Origin: TCS-49 sp964442515
GTDB taxonomy: Bacteria; Campylobacterota; Campylobacteria; Campylobacterales; Sulfurovaceae
Assembly: GCA_964442515.1 (NCBI GenBank)
Contig: CAYUAC010000035.1
Span: 1 to 17,024 of the forward strand
DNA: 17,024 nt
Direction of reading: 5' to 3'
Shown here: positions 6,665 to 14,264 of the stretch, piece after piece
Numbering within the stretch: position 1 is the stretch's first letter
How the letters are laid out: each line of letters begins with the position of its first letter
Program-made: the position numbers and the translations under genes
Notes under the pieces: generated by a model
Seen by the model: the letters and a program-made list of their open reading frames with translations, nothing else
What the model was told of the DNA's origin: nothing
Database searches by the model: none

Positions 6665-8014
6665 ATGAACAATTGGAACCCAAGCAGCTGGAGGGATTTT
6701 CCCATCAAGCAGCAGCCTACATATAAAGACACCGAAACACTCAAAAAAGTAGAAAAAGAGCTTCGGGCCAACCCGCCTCTGATCTTTGCCCAGGAGGCCA
6801 GAACGCTTAAAAGCCAGCTTGCCGATGTATGCAGAGGCGACGCCTTTTTACTCCAGGGCGGCGATTGCGCGGAAAGCTTTGGCGCCTTTGGCGGCGATAA
6901 TATCAAGTCGCTTTTTAAAGTATTGATGCAGATGGCGGTGGTCATGACCTACAGCGGGGGCAAACCCGTGGTCAAGGTCGGCCGTGTTGCCGGTCAGTTT
7001 GCCAAGCCAAGAAGCAGCGATTTTGAGAAAAAAGAGGGGCTTGAACTGCCAAGCTACAGAGGCGATATCATTAACGACGCCTCCTTTGAAGCCGGCGCCA
7101 GAGAGCCAAAGCCAAAGCGGCTTTTAAAAGCATACAACCAAAGCGCGGCGACGCTGAACCTGCTAAGAGCGTTTGCCAGAGGCGGGATGGCCGATCTGAA
7201 CAAGGTCCATACGTGGAACCAGGACTTTTTAAAAGACCATCCGCTTGGCCAAAAATATGAAGACCTCGCAGCCAAGATCGAGCAGTCGCTGCAGTTTATG
7301 CGCTCATGCGGCATCACCTCAGACAATACGCCCGCAATCGCGCAGACTACGCTGTTTACCTCTCATGAAGCGCTGCTGTTAAATTATGAAGAAGCGCTGA
7401 CTAGAAAAGACAGCCTCAGCGGTGACTGGTACAACTGCGCGGCGCATATGCTGTGGATAGGCGACCGCACCAGAATGCTGGATGAAGCCCACGTAGAATA
7501 TATGCGGGGCATCAAAAACCCTATCGGCTGCAAAGTCGGGCCAAGTATGGAAGAAGATGAGTTGATTAAACTCATTGACAAACTCAACCCGCAAAACGAA
7601 CCGGGCAGACTGAACCTGATCGTGCGCATGGGCGCGGATAAGATCGCGGAAAAATTTCCGCCGCTACTCAAACGCGTGGAACTGGAGGGCAAAAACGTCA
7701 TCTGGAGTTGCGATCCGATGCATGGCAATACCGTCAAAACCGATACGGGTTATAAAACAAGAGATTTTGACAATATCCTGCGCGAAGTCAAGCAGTTTTT
7801 CCAAATCCATAAAGCCCAGGGCAGCGTCGCCGGAGGCATCCACCTTGAGATGACGGGCCAAAACGTCACCGAGTGCGTGGGCAGCCAAAGCAGCCAGATC
7901 ACGGCCGAGGGACTGTCGGATCGCTACCATACGCAGTGTGATCCAAGGCTCAACGCCGATCAGGCGTTAGAGCTTTCTTTTATGATCGCTGAAACGTTTA
8001 AACACGCTAAATAA
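6665..8014 (+). CDS. aroG: 3-deoxy-7-phosphoheptulonate synthase, class II
   Basis: This 449-aa protein condenses phosphoenolpyruvate with erythrose 4-phosphate, the first step of the shikimate pathway. It is the class II type, as in plants, Mycobacterium and Campylobacterota, rather than E. coli AroF/G/H. Class II marks are the start NNWNPSSWRDFP, the metal Cys in GDCAESF, VGRVAGQFAKPRS, the DPMHGNT segment with a metal-site His, and HLEMTGQNVTEC. The length matches the family. The ATG at 6665 is preceded by AAAGG about 9 bp away. The last 8 bp overlap the convergent metal-transporter gene. There are no other aromatic-pathway genes nearby. Confidence 0.97.
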   Translation: MNNWNPSSWRDFPIKQQPTYKDTETLKKVEKELRANPPLIFAQEARTLKSQLADVCRGDAFLLQGGDCAESFGAFGGDNIKSLFKVLMQMAVVMTYSGGKPVVKVGRVAGQFAKPRSSDFEKKEGLELPSYRGDIINDASFEAGAREPKPKRLLKAYNQSAATLNLLRAFARGGMADLNKVHTWNQDFLKDHPLGQKYEDLAAKIEQSLQFMRSCGITSDNTPAIAQTTLFTSHEALLLNYEEALTRKDSLSGDWYNCAAHMLWIGDRTRMLDEAHVEYMRGIKNPIGCKVGPSMEEDELIKLIDKLNPQNEPGRLNLIVRMGADKIAEKFPPLLKRVELEGKNVIWSCDPMHGNTVKTDTGYKTRDFDNILREVKQFFQIHKAQGSVAGGIHLEMTGQNVTECVGSQSSQITAEGLSDRYHTQCDPRLNADQALELSFMIAETFKHAK

Positions 8015-9413
8015 ACAAGATCACGGCACCCACGCCGATGATCAGCAAGATTGAAAGATACTCAAAAACGCGCAAGACCCTGGTGTTTTGCGCAAGCGAT
8101 CGCTTCAGCCCCAAAGAAAACAGCGCGGTGATAAAGATCACCAGACTCATCCCAAGACTCATAAACACAGCACTCACAAAGCCAAGCCAAAGCACGCCTG
8201 CGGTGATGGTAAGAATAAAAATCACCACCGTTCCCGGACAGGGTACCAGCCCCGCAGCCAGTATCACGCCAAGGTCGGTTGTCTTGCTGTCAATCTGGCA
8301 TGAAGCGCAGCCGCAGCTTGGCTTGTGTACACTAAAACGCGGCGCTTTGGCAGCCTGAGCGTCTGCTTTGAAGCGTTTGTAAAGCATATAAAGACCGATT
8401 GCGGTGATAACCACCGCAGAAAGCTTGGTCACATAAAAGTTGACGTTATCGACAAACGCCATCAAAAAGCCCGTAACCAGGATATAGATCACCACCGTCA
8501 ACAGCAGCGCGGAAAAGGCGTGGGTTACGCCAATCAGCAAAGAGATGACAAGCGCTTTTTTGATGTTTTTATTGGCTGAAAACATATACGAAGCCACTAC
8601 CGTTTTGCCGTGTCCCGGCCCCGCCGCGTGCAGCGCGCCGTAGGCAAAAGAAAAAAGCATTATCATCAAAAACGCGCCTATACTGCCCTCATCTTTGACC
8701 GCTTTGATCGCTGTTTCCAGGCGCTTTGAAAGCAGCGCGAAAAGTTCGCGCGCCTGCTGCAACAGCGTTTGCTGCTTTGGTTTGCTCTCAGCCGTCTGTG
8801 TTTTGGCACCGCTGCTTTGCTGTGTCTGCAAATCCTGCCTGTCAACGACTTTGGCAAAAAGCGTATGCGTTCGCGGATTCTGGCTTAAGCCGAGTTCACC
8901 GCTGCCATGCAGCGCCAATGCATTGTCTTCATAAATAAAGGAGAAAAACTCCTCTTTGTCAAAGGTTTGGACAAACAGTACGTCTTGCTTTTGCAGCTTT
9001 TGTGAAAGAGGCTGGGTAAAATAAAATACCAGCTGATCGTTTTTAAACTCCGTGCGCATGGAAACAGGCTTTATTACAAGAGAATCTTGCTCCTGCATCT
9101 TTTGATCGCTGCTTGCGGGATTGTATTTGACCGTGGTGAGGTAATTGCGGGGTTTGATATATTCAAGCAATGTTTTTTCAATTGCTCGCAACTCCTCTTT
9201 TTCAAAACGCCCGTTGCCGTTTTTGTCATAATCCCTGGCCAGCTCACCGGTAAAAGCTTCGCTGAAAGTCCAGGTAAAACTGATCTTTTCTAAGGTATTA
9301 TCTTTTACTTCAAGATCGGCCGTGACGTTTACGGAGGGTTGGTACACGGTACACAGCGCGCATCCAAACAGTATAGAATGCCCAAATAAAAGGAGAAAAA
9401 GAGTTCTTACCAT
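8007..9413 (-). CDS. DUF1007–NicO fusion, predicted nickel/cobalt-type metal transporter
   Basis: This is a 468-aa membrane protein. Residues 1-20 form a signal peptide or first helix. Residues ~25-190 form a DUF1007-like extracytoplasmic domain containing an EF-hand-like loop DKNGNGRFEKEE (~63-74). Residues ~195-245 are a Gln-rich, charged linker. Residues ~245-468 are a NicO/RcnA-type transporter core with HAAGPGHGKT (262-271), His298 in a following helix, and the repeat motif GLVPCPGT (388-395). A CxCxxC cluster (Cys367, 369, 372), next to His363, sits in the loop between helices and could bind metal. NicO proteins move Ni2+ or Co2+ in or out; direction and metal cannot be told here. It follows the DUF2325 gene by 21 bp and is likely co-transcribed from the promoter at 9776-9804. 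Confidence 0.88.
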   Translation of the reverse strand: MVRTLFLLLFGHSILFGCALCTVYQPSVNVTADLEVKDNTLEKISFTWTFSEAFTGELARDYDKNGNGRFEKEELRAIEKTLLEYIKPRNYLTTVKYNPASSDQKMQEQDSLVIKPVSMRTEFKNDQLVFYFTQPLSQKLQKQDVLFVQTFDKEEFFSFIYEDNALALHGSGELGLSQNPRTHTLFAKVVDRQDLQTQQSSGAKTQTAESKPKQQTLLQQARELFALLSKRLETAIKAVKDEGSIGAFLMIMLFSFAYGALHAAGPGHGKTVVASYMFSANKNIKKALVISLLIGVTHAFSALLLTVVIYILVTGFLMAFVDNVNFYVTKLSAVVITAIGLYMLYKRFKADAQAAKAPRFSVHKPSCGCASCQIDSKTTDLGVILAAGLVPCPGTVVIFILTITAGVLWLGFVSAVFMSLGMSLVIFITALFSLGLKRSLAQNTRVLRVFEYLSILLIIGVGAVILFI

Positions 9414-9434
9414 AGCCGTCCTGTTTTTTTGCCG

Positions 9435-9746
9435 CTATTGTACCGAATTTACACAGGGTTTATGCCCGAAAACTTTACACATTTGACACTGCAGCGAACT
9501 GCAGCTTCGCTTGGCGCAGACAAAGGGGATGTTTTTTTCCTTGGCCTGCTTTTTAAACTGATGCATCGCGTTGTGGTTTAAAAAATCAGTCAGCATCACC
9601 ACACACTGCGTTCCCTCGGGAATACTGCGCTTGCAAACGGCTCTCTTATTGCGCCCGTCCCAATGTTTGATATTTTGTGCACCAAACTCTTTAAGCACCG
9701 ATTTGATCGCGCTGATACGGTCAGCACCTATAACAAGAACGCTCAT
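9435..9746 (-). CDS. DUF2325 family protein, Cys-rich
   Basis: This is a 103-aa soluble protein with N-terminus MSVLVIGADRISAIKSVLKE and a core CVVMLTDFLNHNAMHQFKK, matching the DUF2325 pattern. It has seven Cys (38, 48, 77, 82, 87, 90, 98), five of them in the last 27 residues (CAKRSC, QCQMCK, KPC), so metal or redox chemistry is plausible. The family has no settled function. The ATG at 9746 follows AAGGAT. It lies directly behind a perfect consensus promoter with a palindrome at the start site and precedes the NicO-type transporter, so a role in metal handling is inferred from context only. Confidence 0.8.
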   Translation of the reverse strand: MSVLVIGADRISAIKSVLKEFGAQNIKHWDGRNKRAVCKRSIPEGTQCVVMLTDFLNHNAMHQFKKQAKEKNIPFVCAKRSCSSLQCQMCKVFGHKPCVNSVQ

Positions 9747-9757
9747 ATGCTATCCTT

Positions 9758-9776
9758 TTTGATAAATGTTATCAAA
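9758..9776. promoter_or_regulatory. Operator-like palindrome at the DUF2325 transcription start (Fur-box-like)
   Basis: TTTGATAA (9758-9765) and TTATCAAA (9769-9776) are perfect inverted arms around a 3-nt centre. The inner 15 bp, TGATAAATGTTATCA, match the 7-1-7 Fur consensus TGATAATnATTATCA at 12 of 14 positions. The palindrome overlaps the last base of the -10 box and the expected +1, a typical repressor position. The regulator is inferred, not shown. Confidence 0.6.
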
Positions 9777-9804
9777 TTATAGCATTATACGGCCTCGTTG
9801 TCAA
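9776..9804 (-). promoter_or_regulatory. Perfect sigma-70 consensus promoter for DUF2325–nicO
   Basis: On the minus strand TTGACA (9804-9799) and TATAAT (9781-9776) are separated by exactly 17 bp. Transcription should start near 9769, about 23 bp before the DUF2325 ATG. It is by far the strongest promoter match in the window, and it is bracketed by palindromes, which suggests a strong promoter held down by a repressor. Confidence 0.85.
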
Positions 9805-9822
9805 TATTGATAATGGTTTTCA
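9798..9822. promoter_or_regulatory. Second Fur-box-like site over and upstream of the -35 box
   Basis: TGATAATGGTTTTCA at 9808-9822 matches TGATAATnATTATCA at 12 of 14 positions. It ends inside the stop codon of the sirtuin gene. It overlaps a second near-palindrome, TTGTCAATATTGATAA (9798-9813), which covers the -35 box. Together with the site at 9758-9776 this gives boxes on both sides of the promoter. Confidence 0.45.
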
Positions 9823-10512
9823 ACCACTCAGCCACGCACGGCAGTCACTGACAACCTCATCAATTGCTTCCCCGGCCTTTTTATACAATACTTTATTATA
9901 AAAATCATCCCGGATCGCGTCACTTGGTTCCAGGTTGTTTAAAATCGAATAATCCACAAACGCAGCTACCGAATCGGTGGGAATCACATTGCCGCTGCTG
10001 CCGATAACGACAAAAACTTCACAGTCGCTGATATGTTCGTGCAGTTTTTGATACATGGGTGCCGCTTCCCCGAAAAAGACCACATCAGGCCGCAGTGACC
10101 CGCCGCACGTGCAGCGTTTGGAATCATCATGGGACCCGTACCCGATATGAACAGTCGTTTCACAGCTTTCACACCGAAGATTGGGCAAAAAACCGTGCAG
10201 ATGGATCACATCTTTACAGCCGGCTTTTTCAAACAGATCATCCACGTTTTGCGTGATAACGGCCACATCATCGGGGTACTCCTGTTTAAGCCTGGCAACT
10301 TCAAGGTGAGCCCTGTTTGGCTGTTTATCTTTGATATCAGCACGTCTTTTATTGTAAAAATCTATCGTTTCTTCGCGGTTATACTGCATACAGCCGGCTT
10401 GGCAGATATCTTCTATTTTGTAGCGCTCCCACAGGCCCCCGCTGTCTCGAAAGGTACTGATCCCGCTTTCGGCGCTGATACCGGCACCGCTGAAAATAAC
10501 AATCTTAGCCAT
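9820..10512 (-). CDS. cobB: NAD-dependent protein deacylase, sirtuin (SIR2/CobB family)
   Basis: This 230-aa protein has all the main sirtuin parts: GAGIS (9-13) and FRDSGGLW (21-28) for NAD binding; TQNVD (87-91); the catalytic His106 in HLHG; four zinc Cys (114, 117, 134, 136); and GSS (171-173). Tyr53 and Arg56 in FYNKRR fit the YxxR pair of class III sirtuins (SIRT5/CobB-like), which bind the carboxylate of succinyl- or malonyl-lysine, so desuccinylase activity is possible besides deacetylase. The ATG at 10512 has AAGGAG 5-6 bp upstream. It lies 13 bp after the Sua5-like gene and is probably the last gene of the carB operon. Confidence 0.94.
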   Translation of the reverse strand: MAKIVIFSGAGISAESGISTFRDSGGLWERYKIEDICQAGCMQYNREETIDFYNKRRADIKDKQPNRAHLEVARLKQEYPDDVAVITQNVDDLFEKAGCKDVIHLHGFLPNLRCESCETTVHIGYGSHDDSKRCTCGGSLRPDVVFFGEAAPMYQKLHEHISDCEVFVVIGSSGNVIPTDSVAAFVDYSILNNLEPSDAIRDDFYNKVLYKKAGEAIDEVVSDCRAWLSG

Positions 10513-10525
10513 GACAACTCCTTGT

Positions 10526-10954
10526 TCAGCGCAGTTTGCGCAGCGTAGTCTTTGAAAGGCGAATCAGGGAGGATGCGCCTCTGGGCCGCAGCCCCCGCGC
10601 ATCTTCGACAATCACGTCGCAATACTCTTTGGCATAGTTTATATCAAACTCCTGCCCGCTTTTATTGGCCGAAGTGGAATAGATCGCGCCAAAGCGCTTT
10701 ACAAAATCCCTGTGACGGCCTCTGATGACGCGGTAACTCTTACCGTTTGGATGGATAAAGGTGGTTTTGTCCGCTTTTCGGACCCTGTTTTTATGCGCTT
10801 TGGGAATGCGGGGCAAATCTTTATTGCTTGCCAGGGCGGTAATGTAGCTTTTGCCCGCAATACGCTGTTTGGCCCGGCTCAGGGCGCCTGCGTCACGGGA
10901 TAAAAATCCCGCGGTCGTATCGGTTTGCACCAGATAGACAAAACCGCCTTGCAT
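10526..10954 (-). CDS. Short Sua5/YciO/YrdC-family protein
   Basis: This 142-aa protein resembles the threonylcarbamoyl-AMP synthase (TsaC/Sua5) fold. VYLVQTDTTAGFLS aligns with the N-terminal PTETVYGL segment, LSRAKQR with the KGR basic motif, and STSANKSGQ with SANxSG. The C-terminal PRGASSLIRL matches the PSTVVDL segment. It is about 45-60 residues shorter than typical TsaC, with the loss in the middle, so it may be a divergent paralogue rather than the main t6A enzyme. Its ATG overlaps the carB stop (TGATG), so it is translated in coupling with carB. Family membership is likely; activity is uncertain. Confidence 0.75.
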   Translation of the reverse strand: MQGGFVYLVQTDTTAGFLSRDAGALSRAKQRIAGKSYITALASNKDLPRIPKAHKNRVRKADKTTFIHPNGKSYRVIRGRHRDFVKRFGAIYSTSANKSGQEFDINYAKEYCDVIVEDARGLRPRGASSLIRLSKTTLRKLR

Positions 10955-13900
10955 CAGTTCAGATAATCCTGCAACGCTTTTGGTTCGTAAACGTCGCTGA
11001 GATTCGCGATCGCTTCGGCTGCGACGTTGGCCGCGGCTATAGTGGTAAAGTACGGTACCTTGCCCTTGAGTACGGCCTGGCGGATCAGTTTGGCGTCGTT
11101 TTTGCTGGAGCGGTTGTCGCTGGTATTGATCGCCAGATCGATATCGCCGTTTTTAATCCGGTCGGTGATATTGGGCCGGCCTTCGCTGATTTTGAACACC
11201 TTTTCACTCTCTACGCCGCTTTGGGTCAAGATATCATGCGTGCCGCCGGTGGCGACGATAGCAAAACCGAGGTTGATATACTTTTTCGCAAGCTGCGCCG
11301 CGTTTGGCTTGTCCAGATCGGTCAGGGACATAAACAGCGTCCCCGAAGTGGGCAGGTCGTTTTTGCACGCCACCTGGCTTTTGGCAAAGCTGGTGCCAAA
11401 GCTGCTGCTGATACCCATTACTTCGCCGGTGGATTTCATCTCGGGACTGAGGATAAGATCGGCGCCGCTGAGTTTGTCAAAGGGAAAGACCGCTTCTTTA
11501 ACCGCGATATGATCTTTGAGCTTTGGCTTAAGTACGTTGCCGTCATCGCTTACGACGCCAAAGGTATCGTAATACTCCAGGCTTTCTCGCAGATCACCCC
11601 GTACCATCACCCGCGTTGCCACCTTGGCAAGCGGCACGCCCGTGGCTTTGCTGACAAAGGGAACGGTCCGGCTGGCTCTGGGATTGACCTCAATCAGATA
11701 CAACTCACCCTGATAAATGGCGTACTGGATATTTAAAAGCCCCTTGATATCCAAACCAAGCGCGATCTGTTTGGTCTGAGTCTCAACCTCTTTGAGCTGT
11801 TCATAACTCAGGCTCACGCTTGGAAGCGAGCACGCGCTGTCGCCGCTGTGGACGCCGGCTTCTTCGATATGCTGCATCACCGAACCGATATACACGTCCG
11901 TGCCGTCGCTGATGGCATCCACGTCAAGTTCTACCGCGCGGTCAAGGAACTTATCGATCAGCACCGGAGATTCGTGCGAAACACTGACGGCTTCATCCAT
12001 ATAATTTTGCAACTCTTCCTGGCTGTAGACAATACGCATCGCCCGGCCGCCAAGGACGTAGCTTGGGCGTACCAGGACCGGGTATCCGATCTGGGTTGCG
12101 ATGGTAAAAGCGCCCTCTTTGGTCGTTGCCGTTCCGTTTTCGGGCTGCTTGAGGCCCAGACGGTTCAAAAAGCCCGAAAATTTTTCTCTGTCTTCTGCTT
12201 CATCAATCACCTTGGCGCTGGTACCGATGATCTTGGCACCGATGGCGGTAAGCTTTTTGGCCAGTTTCAAAGGCGTCTGCCCGCCAAAGTGTACAATCAC
12301 ACCGTCGGGTTTTTCGCGCTCGATAACGGCCCGGACGTGTTCAAAATCGATGGGTTCAAAATACAAAATATCGCTGGTATCATAATCGGTGGAAACCGTT
12401 TCGGGATTGCAGTTGTACATGATCGATTTGGCATCCATATCCTGCAGGGCAAACGCCGCGTGAACGCAGCAGTAATCAAACTCGATCCCCTGCCCGATCC
12501 GGTTTGGCCCGCCGCCGATAACCAGGATCTTTTGCTTTGTATCTTTTTCAATCTCCTGGCAGGGAAATTCGCTGACGTTGGTTGAAGAGTACAGATACGG
12601 CGTCAGGGCTTCAAACTCGGCCGCGCAGGTATCGACTTCGCTGTATTCCAGATGCACGTCAAGCTTTTGCCTGGCCGCGAAGATATCGTTTTCGGCCAGG
12701 TCGGTGTTTTCTTTGGCATTGATCAGGCGCGCGATCATATCGTCACTGAAGCCTTCGCTTTTGATCCGGCGCATCAGGATTTTATCCCCCAGCGTTTCCA
12801 GATCGATCCTGCCTTCAAGTTCGATCAACTCTTCAAACTGGTATAAAAACCACTTGTCAACCCGGCACAGTTCATACAGATCATCCACACTCAAGCCGCG
12901 CCGAAAGCCCTCTACCAGATACAAAATCCGATCAGCGTGGGGCCTTCGGATCTGCTGGTGCAGCGTTTCATCATCGGCGCCGATACGCTCAAAACCGCCA
13001 AGTCCCGTTTCAAGCGAACACAGCGCTTTTTGAAACGATTCTTTAAACGTTCTGCCAATAGCCATCGCTTCGCCAACGCTTTTCATCGACGTTGTCAGGG
13101 TGGAATTGGTTTCGGGAAATTTTTCAAAGGTAAAGCGCGGCAGCTTGGTCACTACGTAATCGATCACGGGTTCAAAACTGGCCGCGGTACCCGTGATATC
13201 GTTTTTGATTTCATCCAGGGTGTAGCCGACTGCCAGCAGCGTAGCGATCTTGGCGATGGGATAGCCCGTGGCTTTGGAAGCAAGCGCGCTGCTTCGGCTG
13301 ACCCGCGGATTCATCTCGATCACGGTCATGCGGCCGTTTTCGGGATTGAGCGCGAACTGGACGTTGGAGCCGCCCGTATCGACCCCGATCTCTCTTAGGA
13401 TCGCAAAGGAAGCGTCACGCATACGCTGATACTCTTTATCGGTCAATGTCAGTGCCGGAGCGACGGTGATCGAATCGCCGGTGTGTACGCCCATAGGATC
13501 GACGTTTTCGATAGAACAGACGATAATGCAGTTATCCTCACGGTCACGGATCACTTCCATTTCGTACTCTTTCCAGCCAAGCAGCGATTCTTCGATCAAA
13601 ATCTCATTGACCGGACTGGCGTCAAGGCCGTTTTGGGCGAGGTCTTTAAATTCGTCGATATTGTACGCCACACCGCTTCCGCCGCCTGCAAGGGTGTATG
13701 ACGCTCTTAAAATCATGGGAAAGCCGATCTTGTCGGCTGCTTCCATCGCCTCTTCCATAGAGTAGGCGTAATACGACATCGGGATATCCATACCGATACG
13801 TACCATCGCGTTTTTAAACTCCTGGCGGTCTTCGCCCATCTTGATCGCTTTTGGATCGGCACCCAAAAAAACCACGTCTTCCAGCATCCCTTTATCGTGC

Positions 13901-14205
13901 ATACTCATTGCCACGTTCAGCGCCGTTTGGCCGCCCATGGTGGGAAGTACCGCGTCGACGTTTTCCTGCTTGATGATTTTGGCGATCACTTTTTCGGTGA
14001 TGGGCTCGACATAAGTGCGGTCGGCAAACTCGGGATCGGTCATAATGGTGGCGGGATTGGAATTGATCAGTACCACTTTGTAGCCCAGTTCCTTCAGCGT
14101 CTTGGCCGCCTGCGTACCGCTGTAGTCAAACTCACACGCCTGACCGATCACGATCGGTCCGGACCCGATAAGTAAAACCGTTTTTATATCTGTTCTTTTT
14201 GGCAT
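10954..14205 (-). CDS. carB: Carbamoyl-phosphate synthase, large subunit
   Basis: This 1083-aa protein has two homologous ATP-grasp halves. The first starts GSGPIVIGQACEFDYSG and forms carboxyphosphate; the second starts near GGGPNRIGQGIEFDYC (about residue 560) and phosphorylates carbamate. The C-terminal ~150 residues (from TSFAKSQVACKNDLP) form the MGS-type allosteric domain. With CarA it makes carbamoyl phosphate for pyrimidines and arginine. I chose ATG 14205 (MPKRTDIKTVL) because AGGTG lies 5 bp upstream, while the in-frame TTG at 14208 would be too close. Length is normal for the family. carA is not in the window. It leads a likely operon with the Sua5-like and sirtuin genes. Confidence 0.98.
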   Translation of the reverse strand: MPKRTDIKTVLLIGSGPIVIGQACEFDYSGTQAAKTLKELGYKVVLINSNPATIMTDPEFADRTYVEPITEKVIAKIIKQENVDAVLPTMGGQTALNVAMSMHDKGMLEDVVFLGADPKAIKMGEDRQEFKNAMVRIGMDIPMSYYAYSMEEAMEAADKIGFPMILRASYTLAGGGSGVAYNIDEFKDLAQNGLDASPVNEILIEESLLGWKEYEMEVIRDREDNCIIVCSIENVDPMGVHTGDSITVAPALTLTDKEYQRMRDASFAILREIGVDTGGSNVQFALNPENGRMTVIEMNPRVSRSSALASKATGYPIAKIATLLAVGYTLDEIKNDITGTAASFEPVIDYVVTKLPRFTFEKFPETNSTLTTSMKSVGEAMAIGRTFKESFQKALCSLETGLGGFERIGADDETLHQQIRRPHADRILYLVEGFRRGLSVDDLYELCRVDKWFLYQFEELIELEGRIDLETLGDKILMRRIKSEGFSDDMIARLINAKENTDLAENDIFAARQKLDVHLEYSEVDTCAAEFEALTPYLYSSTNVSEFPCQEIEKDTKQKILVIGGGPNRIGQGIEFDYCCVHAAFALQDMDAKSIMYNCNPETVSTDYDTSDILYFEPIDFEHVRAVIEREKPDGVIVHFGGQTPLKLAKKLTAIGAKIIGTSAKVIDEAEDREKFSGFLNRLGLKQPENGTATTKEGAFTIATQIGYPVLVRPSYVLGGRAMRIVYSQEELQNYMDEAVSVSHESPVLIDKFLDRAVELDVDAISDGTDVYIGSVMQHIEEAGVHSGDSACSLPSVSLSYEQLKEVETQTKQIALGLDIKGLLNIQYAIYQGELYLIEVNPRASRTVPFVSKATGVPLAKVATRVMVRGDLRESLEYYDTFGVVSDDGNVLKPKLKDHIAVKEAVFPFDKLSGADLILSPEMKSTGEVMGISSSFGTSFAKSQVACKNDLPTSGTLFMSLTDLDKPNAAQLAKKYINLGFAIVATGGTHDILTQSGVESEKVFKISEGRPNITDRIKNGDIDLAINTSDNRSSKNDAKLIRQAVLKGKVPYFTTIAAANVAAEAIANLSDVYEPKALQDYLN

Positions 14206-14231
14206 CAACTCACCTCTTTTAAAGTTTTGTA

Positions 14232-14240
14232 ATTATAGCA
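14232..14240 (-). promoter_or_regulatory. Extended -10 promoter for carB
   Basis: The minus strand reads TGCTATAAT, an exact extended -10, about 27 bp upstream of the carB ATG. No -35 match is visible. It lies 25 bp beyond the stop of the DUF262 gene, so carB has its own promoter and does not depend on that gene. Confidence 0.6.
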
Positions 14241-14264
14241 TCTTCATATAAAAAACCTGTTTGC

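Noticed and set aside
6490..6945. A 151-aa minus-strand ORF covering the mnmE–aroG gap and the aroG start
   Set aside because: It overlaps the nested inverted repeat and aroG and shows no family pattern or ribosome binding site.
11848..12585. A 245-aa plus-strand ORF inside carB
   Set aside because: The opposite strand encodes conserved CarB sequence throughout; long antisense ORFs are common in such codon usage. No family resemblance was seen.
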